From JBKEAR01 sp047972425 (GTDB lineage Bacteria; Pseudomonadota; Alphaproteobacteria; JBKEAR01), in contig JBKEAR010000027.1 of NCBI GenBank assembly GCA_047972425.1, positions 1-64,000 on the forward strand: a stretch of 64,000 nucleotides of DNA, written 5' to 3'. Shown here piece by piece: positions 52,871 to 61,253 of the stretch (within the stretch, counting starts at the first letter, position 1; every line of letters begins with the position of its first letter). The notes under the pieces were generated by a model. That model was not told the DNA's origin, searched no databases, and saw only the letters and a list, made by a program, of their open reading frames with translations. Made by a program: the position numbers and the translations under genes.

Positions 52871-53698
52871 ATGAATATAGAAAAAAAACAAGAAATTGAT
52901 AAATTATGCTTAAGTTTTAGGCGTGATTTAATCGAAACTTTACATGCCGTTCAAACAGGTCATCCGGGTGGTTCACTCTCGGTTGCGGAAATTTTGACAA
53001 CAATTTATTTTAACGAGGCCAATATTACCCCCGAGAATATAACCGATAGAAACCGCGATAAAATTGTTTTATGTAAAGGCCATGCGGCGCCGATGTTATA
53101 TTTAATACTTGCCCAAAAAGGGTTTTTTGCTAAAAGTGAGCTCAAAACATTACGCCAAATAAATAGTAATTTACAAGGGCATCCTTGCGTAAAAAAAACA
53201 AAAGGTGTAGAGGTTTCAACCGGCCCCTTAGGTGCGGGTTTCCCCTTTGCTCTCGGTTTGGCGCTATCGGATACTGCCGATAATATCGATGCCTATACCT
53301 ATGCCATATTGGGTGACGGCGAAATTAACGAAGGTGTTATTTGGGAAACATGCTTAAATGCCGCCAAATTTAAGGCGAACCGTCTGATTACCATTTTAGA
53401 TTGGAATGGTGTGCAGCTTGATGGCACCACAAATGAAATTTTACCCATGGGCGATGTAGAGCTTAAATTTAAAGCTTTTGGTTTTAACACTATTATTTGC
53501 GATGGCCATAATGCCCAAGATATTAGCGATGCCATTAATAAAGCCAAAGCCCAAAAAGATATGCCCTCTATTATCTTAGCCAAAACCATTAAAGGTAAGG
53601 GCGTATCTTTTATGGAAGGTAAAAATATTTGGCATGGTGCGCCAATTAACGATGAACTTTATGCCCAAGCAATGCAAGAATTAGAAGGAGAAAAATAA
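52871..53698 (+). CDS. Transketolase, N-terminal (TPP-binding) subunit
   Basis: 275 residues equivalent to the N-terminal domain of transketolase, encoded separately. Motifs: RRDLIETLHAVQTGHPGGSLSVAEILTTIYF, GPLGAGFPFALGLALS and the TPP-Mg motif GDGEINEGVIWETCLNAAKF ending in LDWNGVQ. His residues of the active site (GHPGG, CKGHAAP) are present. It works with the next gene. Split transketolases of this kind occur in several sugar catabolic operons, including the apulose-4-phosphate enzyme. Confidence 0.9.
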   Translation: MNIEKKQEIDKLCLSFRRDLIETLHAVQTGHPGGSLSVAEILTTIYFNEANITPENITDRNRDKIVLCKGHAAPMLYLILAQKGFFAKSELKTLRQINSNLQGHPCVKKTKGVEVSTGPLGAGFPFALGLALSDTADNIDAYTYAILGDGEINEGVIWETCLNAAKFKANRLITILDWNGVQLDGTTNEILPMGDVELKFKAFGFNTIICDGHNAQDISDAINKAKAQKDMPSIILAKTIKGKGVSFMEGKNIWHGAPINDELYAQAMQELEGEK

Positions 53699-54636
53699 TG
53701 GCAAAAGCAATTCGTGATGTATATGGCGAGACCTTAAGAGAATATGGTAAAATCAATAAAGATATTGTTGTTTTAGATGCCGATGTTTCTGGCTCTACAA
53801 AATCGGCTCTTTTTGGCAAAGAATTCCCCGAGCGCTTTTATAATTGTGGCGTATGCGAATATGCCATGGTGGGTATGGCCGCGGGTATGGCTAAAAACGG
53901 GAAAATCCCCTTTGTTAATACATTTGCCGTATTTTTAACTACTTTGGGTTCTTTGGCGGCACGGACATTAATGTCTTATTCTCAATTACCCGTAAAAATG
54001 ATGGGCGGTTATGGGGGATTATCGGATTCTTACGATGGTGCAACCCACCAAGCTTTAGAGGATTTAGCCGTTATGCGTAGCCTGCCCGATGTTACCGTTT
54101 TAGTAGCATCGGACGCCACAATTACTAAATGGATAGTGAAAACAGCCATTGACGTTCCGGAGCCGATGTATATTCGCCTTTCGCGCGATGTTATGGCCGA
54201 TTGTCATTCATCGGACACCCAATTTGAGATTGGCAAAGGTGCTATTGTTAAAGACGGTAATGATGTTACAATTTTTGCCTGTGGCGTTATGGTGGGCACA
54301 GCCTTAGAGGCCGCCGAAACCCTTGGGACCAATGGAATTTCTGCCCGTGTTGTCGATATGTATAGTATTAAACCGATTGATGCTGCACTTATTGAAAAAT
54401 GTGCAAAAGAAACCGGTGCTTTTGTAACAGCCGAGGAACATAGTGTTATTGGCGGTTTAGGTAGCGCAATTGCCGAGGTTATGGCAAAATCTGATTGTGG
54501 GGTACCAACCGAGATGATTGGCATGCAAGATATGCACGGTGAATCTGGCGATTACAAACAATTATTAAATAAATTTGGGCTCGATGCACAAGCCGTTGTT
54601 GCGGCAACCCAAAAGGTCGTATCGCGTAAAAAGTAA
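53698..54636 (+). CDS. Transketolase, C-terminal (pyrimidine-binding and C-terminal domain) subunit
   Basis: 312 residues, pairing with the previous gene to form an alpha2beta2 transketolase. ATG shares a base with its stop (TAATG), so the two are translationally coupled. Motifs: VLDADVSGSTKSALFGKEFPERFYNCGVCEYAMVGMAAGMA (split over ~26-65) with the catalytic Glu in VCEYAMVGMA, FNTFAVF-like (FVNTFAVFLTTLG), GGYGGLSDSYDGATHQALEDLAVMRSLP (split) and VTAEEHSVIGGLGSAIAE. Transfers two-carbon ketol units. Confidence 0.9.
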   Translation: MAKAIRDVYGETLREYGKINKDIVVLDADVSGSTKSALFGKEFPERFYNCGVCEYAMVGMAAGMAKNGKIPFVNTFAVFLTTLGSLAARTLMSYSQLPVKMMGGYGGLSDSYDGATHQALEDLAVMRSLPDVTVLVASDATITKWIVKTAIDVPEPMYIRLSRDVMADCHSSDTQFEIGKGAIVKDGNDVTIFACGVMVGTALEAAETLGTNGISARVVDMYSIKPIDAALIEKCAKETGAFVTAEEHSVIGGLGSAIAEVMAKSDCGVPTEMIGMQDMHGESGDYKQLLNKFGLDAQAVVAATQKVVSRKK

Positions 54637-54675
54637 TTTTTAATTATAAAATATATTCATTTAAGGAGTTAAATC

Positions 54676-55572
54676 ATGAAAGATCCAATCCAAAAATATT
54701 TTCAACTAGGTACCATTAGTTTTATGTCATTCCCAAAATCTAATATTGTTGATTCTGTTCGCAAAATCGCATGCGATGATTATTTTGATGCCGTTGAAAT
54801 TACAACATGTGCTGATGATGCCGAAAGAGAAGCCGTTAAAAGATTATTAGAGCAATCGCATCTTAAGGTTTGTTATGGTGCGCAACCTATTTTACTTCGC
54901 AATGGCTATAACCCAAATTCATTAGATGAAACTGAGCGCAAAATTGCCGAAGATGCCCTTTTAAAAGCGATTGATGAAGCCGAATATTTGGGCGCAAACG
55001 GTATTGCTTTTCTCTCTGGCAAATGGGCTGCCGCAACCAAAGATGAAGCCTATGCGCAATTATTAAAAACAACCCGTAATCTTTGTGATTACGCGGCAAC
55101 CAAAAATATGAATATAGAGCTTGAGGTCTTTGACTTCGATATGGATAAAGCCGCCCTTATCGGCCCCGCACCTTATGCCGCTAAATTTGCTGCCGATATG
55201 CGCACAAGCCATAATAATTTTGGTTTATTGGTCGATTTATCGCATTTTCCGACAACTTACGAAACCTCAGAGTTTGTTATTCGTACTTTACGCCCTTATA
55301 TCACCCATTTACATTTTGGTAATGCGGTTGTGCAAGAAGGTTTTGAGGCCTATGGCGATAAGCACCCGCGCCTTGGTTTTCCCCATAGTGCAAATGATAC
55401 CGCCGAGGTTTTAGATTACCTAAAAGTACTTAAAGCAGAGGGTTTTTTTAATGCCGAAGACCCAATGGTGCTTTCGATGGAAGTGAGCCTTGTGGGCGAT
55501 GAAGATGCCGATATTATTTTAGCCAATACAAAGCGGGTTTTTAACCGAGCTTGGGCTTTACTTGAAGATTAA
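54676..55572 (+). CDS. Xylose-isomerase-like TIM-barrel protein (sugar isomerase/epimerase) 2
   Basis: A 298-residue protein in the same TIM-barrel superfamily as the first isomerase but clearly different in sequence. Metal-site elements: MNIELEVFDFD (Glu), LLVDLSHFPTTYET (Asp/His), ITHLHFGNAV (His), and LSMEVSLVGDEDADI (Glu). The Gly-rich GANGIAFLSGKW lies in the fourth strand. Two isomerases in one operon suggest consecutive keto/aldo or epimer changes on related sugars. Start 54676 follows AAGGAG. Confidence 0.82.
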   Translation: MKDPIQKYFQLGTISFMSFPKSNIVDSVRKIACDDYFDAVEITTCADDAEREAVKRLLEQSHLKVCYGAQPILLRNGYNPNSLDETERKIAEDALLKAIDEAEYLGANGIAFLSGKWAAATKDEAYAQLLKTTRNLCDYAATKNMNIELEVFDFDMDKAALIGPAPYAAKFAADMRTSHNNFGLLVDLSHFPTTYETSEFVIRTLRPYITHLHFGNAVVQEGFEAYGDKHPRLGFPHSANDTAEVLDYLKVLKAEGFFNAEDPMVLSMEVSLVGDEDADIILANTKRVFNRAWALLED

Positions 55573-55601
55573 TCAGAAAATTGAAGAATAAAGGAAAAAA
55601 C

Positions 55602-56567
55602 ATGAAAATCGTTGTATTGGACGGCTATACGGAAAACCCGGGAGATTTAAGCTGGGAGCCACTTAAAGCCCTTGGTGATGTCACTGTTTACGACAGAACC
55701 GCCTATGCGGAGGATCCGCTAATTGCTGAGCGTATTGGCGATGCCGAAATTGTGGTGATGAACAAAACACCCATAAGCAAAGAAACCATTGATAAATGCC
55801 CCAATATTAAGCTTATAGCCGTATTAGCCACGGGCTATAATGTGATTGATTATGCATATGCTAAAGAGAAAAATATTCCGGTAGTAAATGTACCGACCTA
55901 TGGCACACAAATTGTGGGGCAATATGCGGTTGGTTTGTTGTTGGAGATTTGCTCGCATATCGGCCACCACAGCCAAACCGTTAGAGAAGGTAAATGGACA
56001 ACCCATGAAGATTGGTGCTATTGGGATTATCCGCTTATTGAGCTTGCCAACCAAACAGTCGGTATTATCGGCTTAGGGCGTATTGGACAATCGAGTGCAA
56101 AAATTTTAAATGCCATGGATATGAAGGTGATTGCCTATGATGCCTACCAAAGTGAAGAAGGCAAAAAACTGGCCGAATATGTTGAGCTAGATGAACTTTT
56201 AGCGCAATCGGATATTATCTTTTTACATTGCCCATTATTCCCTGAAACAGAGAATATTATTAATAAAGATACCATTGCTAAAATGAAAGACGGTGTCATC
56301 ATCATTAACAATAGCCGTGGCCAATTAATTGCCGAGCAGGATTTAGCCGATGCCTTAAATTGCGGTAAAGTTTATGCTGCCGGCCTAGATGTTGTATCGG
56401 CCGAGCCCATCCATAAGGATAACCCGCTACTGACCGCAAAAAATTGTATGATTACCCCCCATATTGCTTGGGCAGCAAAGGCTTCTCGGCAACGTATTAT
56501 GGATGCGACCATCAATAATATCCAAGCTTTTTTAGATGGTGCACCGACAAATATTATTAATAAATAA
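55602..56567 (+). CDS. D-2-hydroxyacid dehydrogenase (glycerate dehydrogenase/hydroxypyruvate reductase-like)
   Basis: NAD(P)-dependent dehydrogenase, 321 residues. The Rossmann GIIGLGRIGQSSA (~150) and catalytic Arg (INNSRGQLI), Glu (SAEPIHKDNP) and His (ITPHIAWA) triad are all visible. The N-terminal end (VVLDGYTENPGDLSWEPLKALG) resembles D-glycerate dehydrogenase HprA. Start ATG 55602 with AAGGAA 5 nt upstream; the ORF is open from 55581. Last gene of the sigma-54 operon. Confidence 0.9.
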   Translation: MKIVVLDGYTENPGDLSWEPLKALGDVTVYDRTAYAEDPLIAERIGDAEIVVMNKTPISKETIDKCPNIKLIAVLATGYNVIDYAYAKEKNIPVVNVPTYGTQIVGQYAVGLLLEICSHIGHHSQTVREGKWTTHEDWCYWDYPLIELANQTVGIIGLGRIGQSSAKILNAMDMKVIAYDAYQSEEGKKLAEYVELDELLAQSDIIFLHCPLFPETENIINKDTIAKMKDGVIIINNSRGQLIAEQDLADALNCGKVYAAGLDVVSAEPIHKDNPLLTAKNCMITPHIAWAAKASRQRIMDATINNIQAFLDGAPTNIINK

Positions 56568-56600
56568 CAACCATTAAAAAAAACACGAACAACTTTTATA

Positions 56601-56633
56601 AGAGTAAGGTCTTAATACCTTACTCTTTTTTTT
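56601..56633 (+). terminator. Rho-independent terminator of the sigma-54 operon
   Basis: AGAGTAAGGT (56601-56610) pairs with ACCTTACTCT (56617-56626), loop CTTAAT, followed by a T-run. It lies 34 nt past the last gene. On the minus strand the T-run is weak, so it may not terminate the convergent regulator gene efficiently. Confidence 0.9.
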
Positions 56634-56646
56634 ATAAATGATATGA

Positions 56647-58515
56647 CTATATATTGTCTTTATGCTGTTTTTCCATGCGCCAAAGGGTGGTTCGGCTTAC
56701 ACCGAGCTCTTTAGCTAAATCTTTCTTTTTGGGCTTAAGTTTATATTGGCTGCTATCGGTAGCTATAACATTTGGGGTTGGGCTTGCTTGCTCAAATTTT
56801 TGAGAAAATATCTTAATTTTATTTAAAAGCGCGGTGTTAATAATATTCGAGTCATTTAAAACAATCAGGCGCTCACATATATTTTTAAGCTCTCTTACAT
56901 TACCGAGCCAATCATGCTCCATTAATATTTTGGCTGCATCGGGTGTAACCACCGGTATACTTTTACCCATTGCACAAGCAAATTCCGATAAAAATAAATC
57001 AATCAGCCCTTGGATATCCTCTTTGCGCTCTCTTAAAGGAGAAATTATGACATCCAACGTATTTAAGCGATAATATAAATCAAGGCGAAACTCCCCAGTT
57101 TCTATTTTTTCGTCCATATTAATATTGGTGGCCGAGATAATACGCACATCGACCGGCTGAACCGTCGTGCTGCCAATACGGCGAATTTCATGCTCTTGCA
57201 ATACACGCAAAAGCTTTGCTTGTAGGGCTATGGGTATTTCGCCTATCTCATCTAAAAAAATTGTGCCTTTATGAGCCAGCTCAAATAAACCGGCTTTTCC
57301 CCCTTTTGCCGCCCCTGAAAATGCGCCATCTTCATAACCAAAAAGCTCGCTTTCTAAAAGATTTTCGGGCAAGGCAGCGCAATTAACCGCAACAAAAGGA
57401 GAATTACGCCGGTTACTGGCCATATGGATACTATGAGCAAATAACTCTTTACCCGTACCTGTTTCACCCGTTATTAAAACATTCGAGTTCACTTGGCTAA
57501 AGCGCTCGGCCATTTCTTTATTTTCTAAAATGGCTTTACTTTTACCCAAAATACTCCCAAAGGAATATTTTGCCGTTAAACCTTTTTTGGATAGGTTTCT
57601 TCTAATTTTAATTTCTTCTTCAATAATTTGGTCGGTATTTTTTATAAAGATAACCGCACCGGTTACTGTATCTTCATAGCTTAAAAATTTATACTGAACA
57701 TAATAATTTTTGTCGTGAATGAGCACAATTTTTTCTTGCTCAATTTTGCCCTTAACAATCTCTTGCCACCCTTTTGATGACGAAATATCCAATGCCGAGC
57801 GCCCCTTCAGATTACCCACAGTCGTTAGCTGAAAAATACGATGGGCTTGGTTATTAATTTCTAGAATATTTCCTTTAGAATCAATGGCAATAATAGCCTC
57901 GATACTGTTATTATACATTGTGCTAATAATGTTAGAGCGTGTCCGCTCCACATTCATAACCTTTGCCGTACCAATGGCCTCTAACAAAGCCAGCTCCACA
58001 GATTTATAACTGGTATGGATATGTATACGCTCCAAATTTTTATCATCACAGATACCGCAAACCGTGCCCGCACCCACAAAAACATCAAAGCCCTCGGCTA
58101 TTCCTTGCTCAATGGCTTTTCGGGCCGTATATTCATCGCAAACATCAAAAACTTTAATGCTCGCATCGCAAAAAGCCTCTAACTCGGGTATGTAACCAAG
58201 CTCGATATTATGTAAACACAAAGCAATTTTTTTTGCCTTTTTCTTTTTACATTCCACTAAAGCCCTAAAAATATCAAAGCTATTAAACTGTATTTTAATA
58301 ATATGTTTATGGGGAAAATATTCTTTAAGAACATCATGGGTCATGCCCCGGGCAACCAAAATATCGGCATCCCAATTTTGCGAAAGTATATCCGGCGTGC
58401 CAAAAACATAGGTTGTTTCAATATCTATATTTTCTACTTTTGGTAAGTTTGCTATTGCATCATCAATAACTTTTTCAAGCTCTAAATGGGGCACAAAAAC
58501 GCGAATTTTAATCAC
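56647..58515 (-). CDS. Sigma-54-dependent transcriptional activator, PrpR-like
   Basis: A 622-residue enhancer-binding protein likely to activate the 47234 promoter. N-terminal PrpR_N-type sensor (about 20-180, with ARGMTHDVLKEYF and GAGTVCGICDDKN); a PAS-like segment (~203-300); the central AAA+ domain (~318-555) with Walker A GETGTGKE (350-357), Walker B TIFLDEIGE (418-426) and the sigma-54 contact loop GAFSGA (397-402), where Thr of GAFTGA is replaced by Ser; and a Fis-type HTH at the C-terminus (LAKELGVSRTTLWRMEKQ). Starts at GTG 58515 after GAGG. Convergent with the operon it should control. Confidence 0.92.
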   Translation of the reverse strand: MIKIRVFVPHLELEKVIDDAIANLPKVENIDIETTYVFGTPDILSQNWDADILVARGMTHDVLKEYFPHKHIIKIQFNSFDIFRALVECKKKKAKKIALCLHNIELGYIPELEAFCDASIKVFDVCDEYTARKAIEQGIAEGFDVFVGAGTVCGICDDKNLERIHIHTSYKSVELALLEAIGTAKVMNVERTRSNIISTMYNNSIEAIIAIDSKGNILEINNQAHRIFQLTTVGNLKGRSALDISSSKGWQEIVKGKIEQEKIVLIHDKNYYVQYKFLSYEDTVTGAVIFIKNTDQIIEEEIKIRRNLSKKGLTAKYSFGSILGKSKAILENKEMAERFSQVNSNVLITGETGTGKELFAHSIHMASNRRNSPFVAVNCAALPENLLESELFGYEDGAFSGAAKGGKAGLFELAHKGTIFLDEIGEIPIALQAKLLRVLQEHEIRRIGSTTVQPVDVRIISATNINMDEKIETGEFRLDLYYRLNTLDVIISPLRERKEDIQGLIDLFLSEFACAMGKSIPVVTPDAAKILMEHDWLGNVRELKNICERLIVLNDSNIINTALLNKIKIFSQKFEQASPTPNVIATDSSQYKLKPKKKDLAKELGVSRTTLWRMEKQHKDNI

Positions 58516-58562
58516 AGGCTTTTCCTCTTTACTCCCTATGCTTTTGCCTTAAACAACCAAAA

Positions 58563-58590
58563 ATTATAACATATATTCACCCTATCGCAA
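58563..58590 (-). promoter_or_regulatory. Sigma-70-like promoter of the PrpR-like regulator
   Basis: On the minus strand TTGCGA (58590-58585) is followed after 16 nt by TATAAT (58568-58563). This would start transcription ~40 nt before the GTG start codon. Confidence 0.55.
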
Positions 58591-58637
58591 AATTTAGATA
58601 CCAATAATAATTTATATATAATTGATACTCATATCAT

Positions 58638-58653
58638 TGTGATGATAATCACA
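58638..58653. promoter_or_regulatory. CRP/FNR-type palindrome upstream of the regulator
   Basis: TGTGATGATAATCACA is a perfect TGTGA-N6-TCACA site, centred about 90 bp before the predicted regulator start site. A CRP-family protein could link the locus to carbon status. The right part also resembles a Fur box (GATGATAATCAC), so the binder is not certain. Confidence 0.55.
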
Positions 58654-58660
58654 TGGCTGG

Positions 58661-58690
58661 CAAAAAGAAAGGCCGGGGAACTTCCCGGCC
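58661..58690 (-). terminator. Terminator of the sugar ABC operon
   Basis: Read on the minus strand, GGCCGGGAA pairs with TTCCCCGGCC (one extra base) at 58671-58690, followed by TTTCTTTTTG. It lies ~28 nt past the rbsC-like stop and separates this operon from the regulator gene. Confidence 0.85.
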
Positions 58691-58718
58691 AATCTTTTTG
58701 GGAGCTAGGAGTAATATA

Positions 58719-59696
58719 TTAATGGCGTTTATTCGCTTGGCTTTTAACATCAACCCAAACAGCAAGCAAGATAACAAAACCCTTAACAATCGGTTGGTAA
58801 TAGGCCTCTACAGAAAGTAAGTTCATACCATTATTGATAACACCAATAATAAGCGCCCCAATTAAAGTACCTAAAATACGCCCTTTACCACCTGTTAACG
58901 AGGTTCCGCCTAATACTGCGGCTGCAATTGCATCAAGTTCCCAAGCGATACCCAAATTGGGTTGTGCCGACCATACCCGAGAGGTCGCAATAATACCACC
59001 AATAGAGGCCATAAAACCGGCAAAGATAAAAACCTGTAGGGTCATATTTTTAACATTTATCCCCACATGACGCGCGGCTTCATAATTACCGCCCATAATA
59101 TAGGCTCGGCGACCCCATTTAAGATGTTGCAAAAAGAAATAAGCAATAATTGCAAATATTAATAATAGCCATACCGATATCGGAACCCCTAAAAACCGCC
59201 CCATACCAATAGATAATATAAAGTCATTATCAATCGGTACGGATCGCCCTTTGGTTAAGGAATAGATAATACCACGGAAAATTCCCATTGTTGCCAAAGT
59301 AACAATAAAAGCGGGTATTGATAAAAATGCAGTTAAAAAGCCATTAAATGATCCGCATAAAATACCAACACCAACAGCGAGCAATAAACTAATCGGAGCC
59401 GGAATACTCATTTGCAAAGCCAAGGCCATAACAGTACCCGCAAGCCCCATAATAGAACCAACCGAAAGATCGATATTACCTATAATTAACACCGCTGTCA
59501 TACCAAAGGCTGTAATTGCAATATAAGAGACTTGCTCAATAATATTCATTAAATTATTGGGTTTTAAGAAATTTTGGTTTGCAATTGCTAAAAATAGGCA
59601 TAGAGCAAAAAGGCCAAAGAGCGTACCGGTATATTGTCCAAATATTTTTGTTATTTTTTTTGATGATTGTTGTGTAACGTTTGTTGCGGTTGACAT
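58719..59696 (-). CDS. Ribose-type sugar ABC transporter permease (RbsC-like)
   Basis: A 325-residue inner-membrane permease of the ribose/xylose/autoinducer group, with about eight to ten helices. Motifs: IGNIDLSVGSIMGLAG, GSFNGFLTAFLSIPAFIVTLATMGIFRG (split), GGNYEAARHVGINVKNM and AAVLGGTSLTGGKGRILGTLIGALIIGVINNGMNLL (split), the family signature. The frame extends to 59738, but GGAGG lies 8 nt before ATG 59696, which also leaves a 1-nt gap to the ATPase stop. Confidence 0.92.
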   Translation of the reverse strand: MSTATNVTQQSSKKITKIFGQYTGTLFGLFALCLFLAIANQNFLKPNNLMNIIEQVSYIAITAFGMTAVLIIGNIDLSVGSIMGLAGTVMALALQMSIPAPISLLLAVGVGILCGSFNGFLTAFLSIPAFIVTLATMGIFRGIIYSLTKGRSVPIDNDFILSIGMGRFLGVPISVWLLLIFAIIAYFFLQHLKWGRRAYIMGGNYEAARHVGINVKNMTLQVFIFAGFMASIGGIIATSRVWSAQPNLGIAWELDAIAAAVLGGTSLTGGKGRILGTLIGALIIGVINNGMNLLSVEAYYQPIVKGFVILLAVWVDVKSQANKRH

Positions 59697-59697
59697 T

Positions 59698-61191
59698 TTA
59701 TTTACCTCCTGTGGCAAAATGCATAATTTGCTCTGCACTTATATTTTCATTTAAACTTTGATTAGCAATTTCACCTTCACGCATCACAATCAAGCGATCA
59801 CTAAGAGCCAAAACCTCTGGTAAATCAGATGAAACTAAAATGATGGATGTGCCTTGCGCACATAAATCATAAATTTTTTGATAAATCTCATATCGGGCAC
59901 CCACATCAATTCCTCGAGTAGGCTCATCTAAAATAAGCAATTTAGGCTTTTTTAATAGCCATCGCGCAAATAGAGCCTTTTGCTGATTACCACCAGATAA
60001 ATCACCAATATTTTGCTGCATATTTTGTAATTTTACATTATGGTCACTGGCCGCATGTGCTGTTTGTTGGGCTTCTTTTTGCCGATGCATAATGCCAAGC
60101 TGATTACTGAATAAATCCAAATATCCCATAGAAATATTATTTTGTATGGAGTGATCAAGGACTAAACCGTCATCTTTGCGGCTTTCAGGTAAATAAACAA
60201 GCCCCTGATCAATAATTTCTTTAGTTGTTGCATTGGTAATATCACGCCCCTCAAAATGAATATGCCCTTGCTGCGATGAACTGATACCAAAAATACGCTT
60301 CATTACTTCGGTACGACCCGCACCAACTAGACCAAAAAAGCCTAAAACTTCACCTTTTTTAGCCTCAAAATTCACATGGTTAAAATGGCCTTCGTCTGAG
60401 AGATCATTAACAGTTAATATTGTTTCGCTATTCGGGTTATATATTACAGGTCGCTCCGGATAAATTTCGCTCACCTCTCGCCCAACCATCATTTTTAATA
60501 AAGTAGGAATATCTGTTTTTTCACGCAAAACCGTATCAATATGGCGGCCATCTCTAAATACAGAGATGCGTTTGGGCAGTGACATAATTTCATCGAGCCG
60601 ATGCGAAATATAAATCACACCAATATTTCTTTCTTTTAAACGTTCAATGAGCAAAAATAATAGCTCGGCTTCTTTTTCCGCAAGCGAAGATGTAGGCTCG
60701 TCCATAATAATAAATTTTGCATCATGGGATAAAGCACGGGCTATTTCTACAAGCTGTTGTTGCCCGATAGATAAACTGCCCACTATGGCTTTTGGATCCA
60801 ACTGTATATTGAGATCATTTAAAATTTTCTCGGTTTGGGTATAGATTTGTTTATGATTGATTGTATATTTGCCACCCAATTCTCTATTAGCAAAAATATT
60901 CGATGCAACATCTAAGTTTGGAAACAAGCTTAATTCTTGAAATATTATACTAATACCGGCATCTAAGGCATCTTGCGGATTAGAATATTTTTGCTCGATA
61001 TCATCAATATAAAACATACCTGCCGATGGCGGCTGCACACCAGCAAAAATTTTCATTAATGTTGATTTTCCTGCACCATTTTCACCTAAAATTGCATGAA
61101 CCTCACCACTATAAAAGGTAATAGAAATATCTTTTAGCGCCCAAAAATCACCAAAACATTTACCAATATCTTTTGTATATAAAATGCTCAT
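59698..61191 (-). CDS. Ribose-type sugar ABC transporter double ATPase (RbsA-like)
   Basis: Two ABC domains in 497 residues: domain 1 with Walker A GENGAGKST (37-45) and signature LSIGQQQLVEIARAL; domain 2 with a degenerate P-loop GLVGAGRTEV (about 285) and signature LSGGNQQKALFARWL. A degenerate second P-loop is normal in the RbsA/MglA group. Located between binding protein and permease. It starts 62 nt after the SBP, with a hairpin between them. Confidence 0.93.
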   Translation of the reverse strand: MSILYTKDIGKCFGDFWALKDISITFYSGEVHAILGENGAGKSTLMKIFAGVQPPSAGMFYIDDIEQKYSNPQDALDAGISIIFQELSLFPNLDVASNIFANRELGGKYTINHKQIYTQTEKILNDLNIQLDPKAIVGSLSIGQQQLVEIARALSHDAKFIIMDEPTSSLAEKEAELLFLLIERLKERNIGVIYISHRLDEIMSLPKRISVFRDGRHIDTVLREKTDIPTLLKMMVGREVSEIYPERPVIYNPNSETILTVNDLSDEGHFNHVNFEAKKGEVLGFFGLVGAGRTEVMKRIFGISSSQQGHIHFEGRDITNATTKEIIDQGLVYLPESRKDDGLVLDHSIQNNISMGYLDLFSNQLGIMHRQKEAQQTAHAASDHNVKLQNMQQNIGDLSGGNQQKALFARWLLKKPKLLILDEPTRGIDVGARYEIYQKIYDLCAQGTSIILVSSDLPEVLALSDRLIVMREGEIANQSLNENISAEQIMHFATGGK

Positions 61192-61209
61192 TTTTTTCTC
61201 TTTTGAGGT

Positions 61210-61239
61210 AAAAAACGAGCGACTAAAATAATCGCCCGT
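61210..61239 (-). other. Intercistronic hairpin between binding protein and ATPase
   Basis: On the minus-strand RNA, an 8-bp stem with one G-U pair (61215-61222 with 61232-61239) is followed by a T-run (plus A at 61210-61214). Such hairpins after binding-protein genes often protect that part of the mRNA and lower expression of the genes downstream; use here is inferred. Confidence 0.6.
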
Positions 61240-61253
61240 TTATTTAATCAATA

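Noticed and set aside
52871..54636. Frameshifted single transketolase gene
   Set aside because: The two parts meet at a normal TAATG coupling, each has its own start and ends at the known domain border, and split transketolases are a recognised class.
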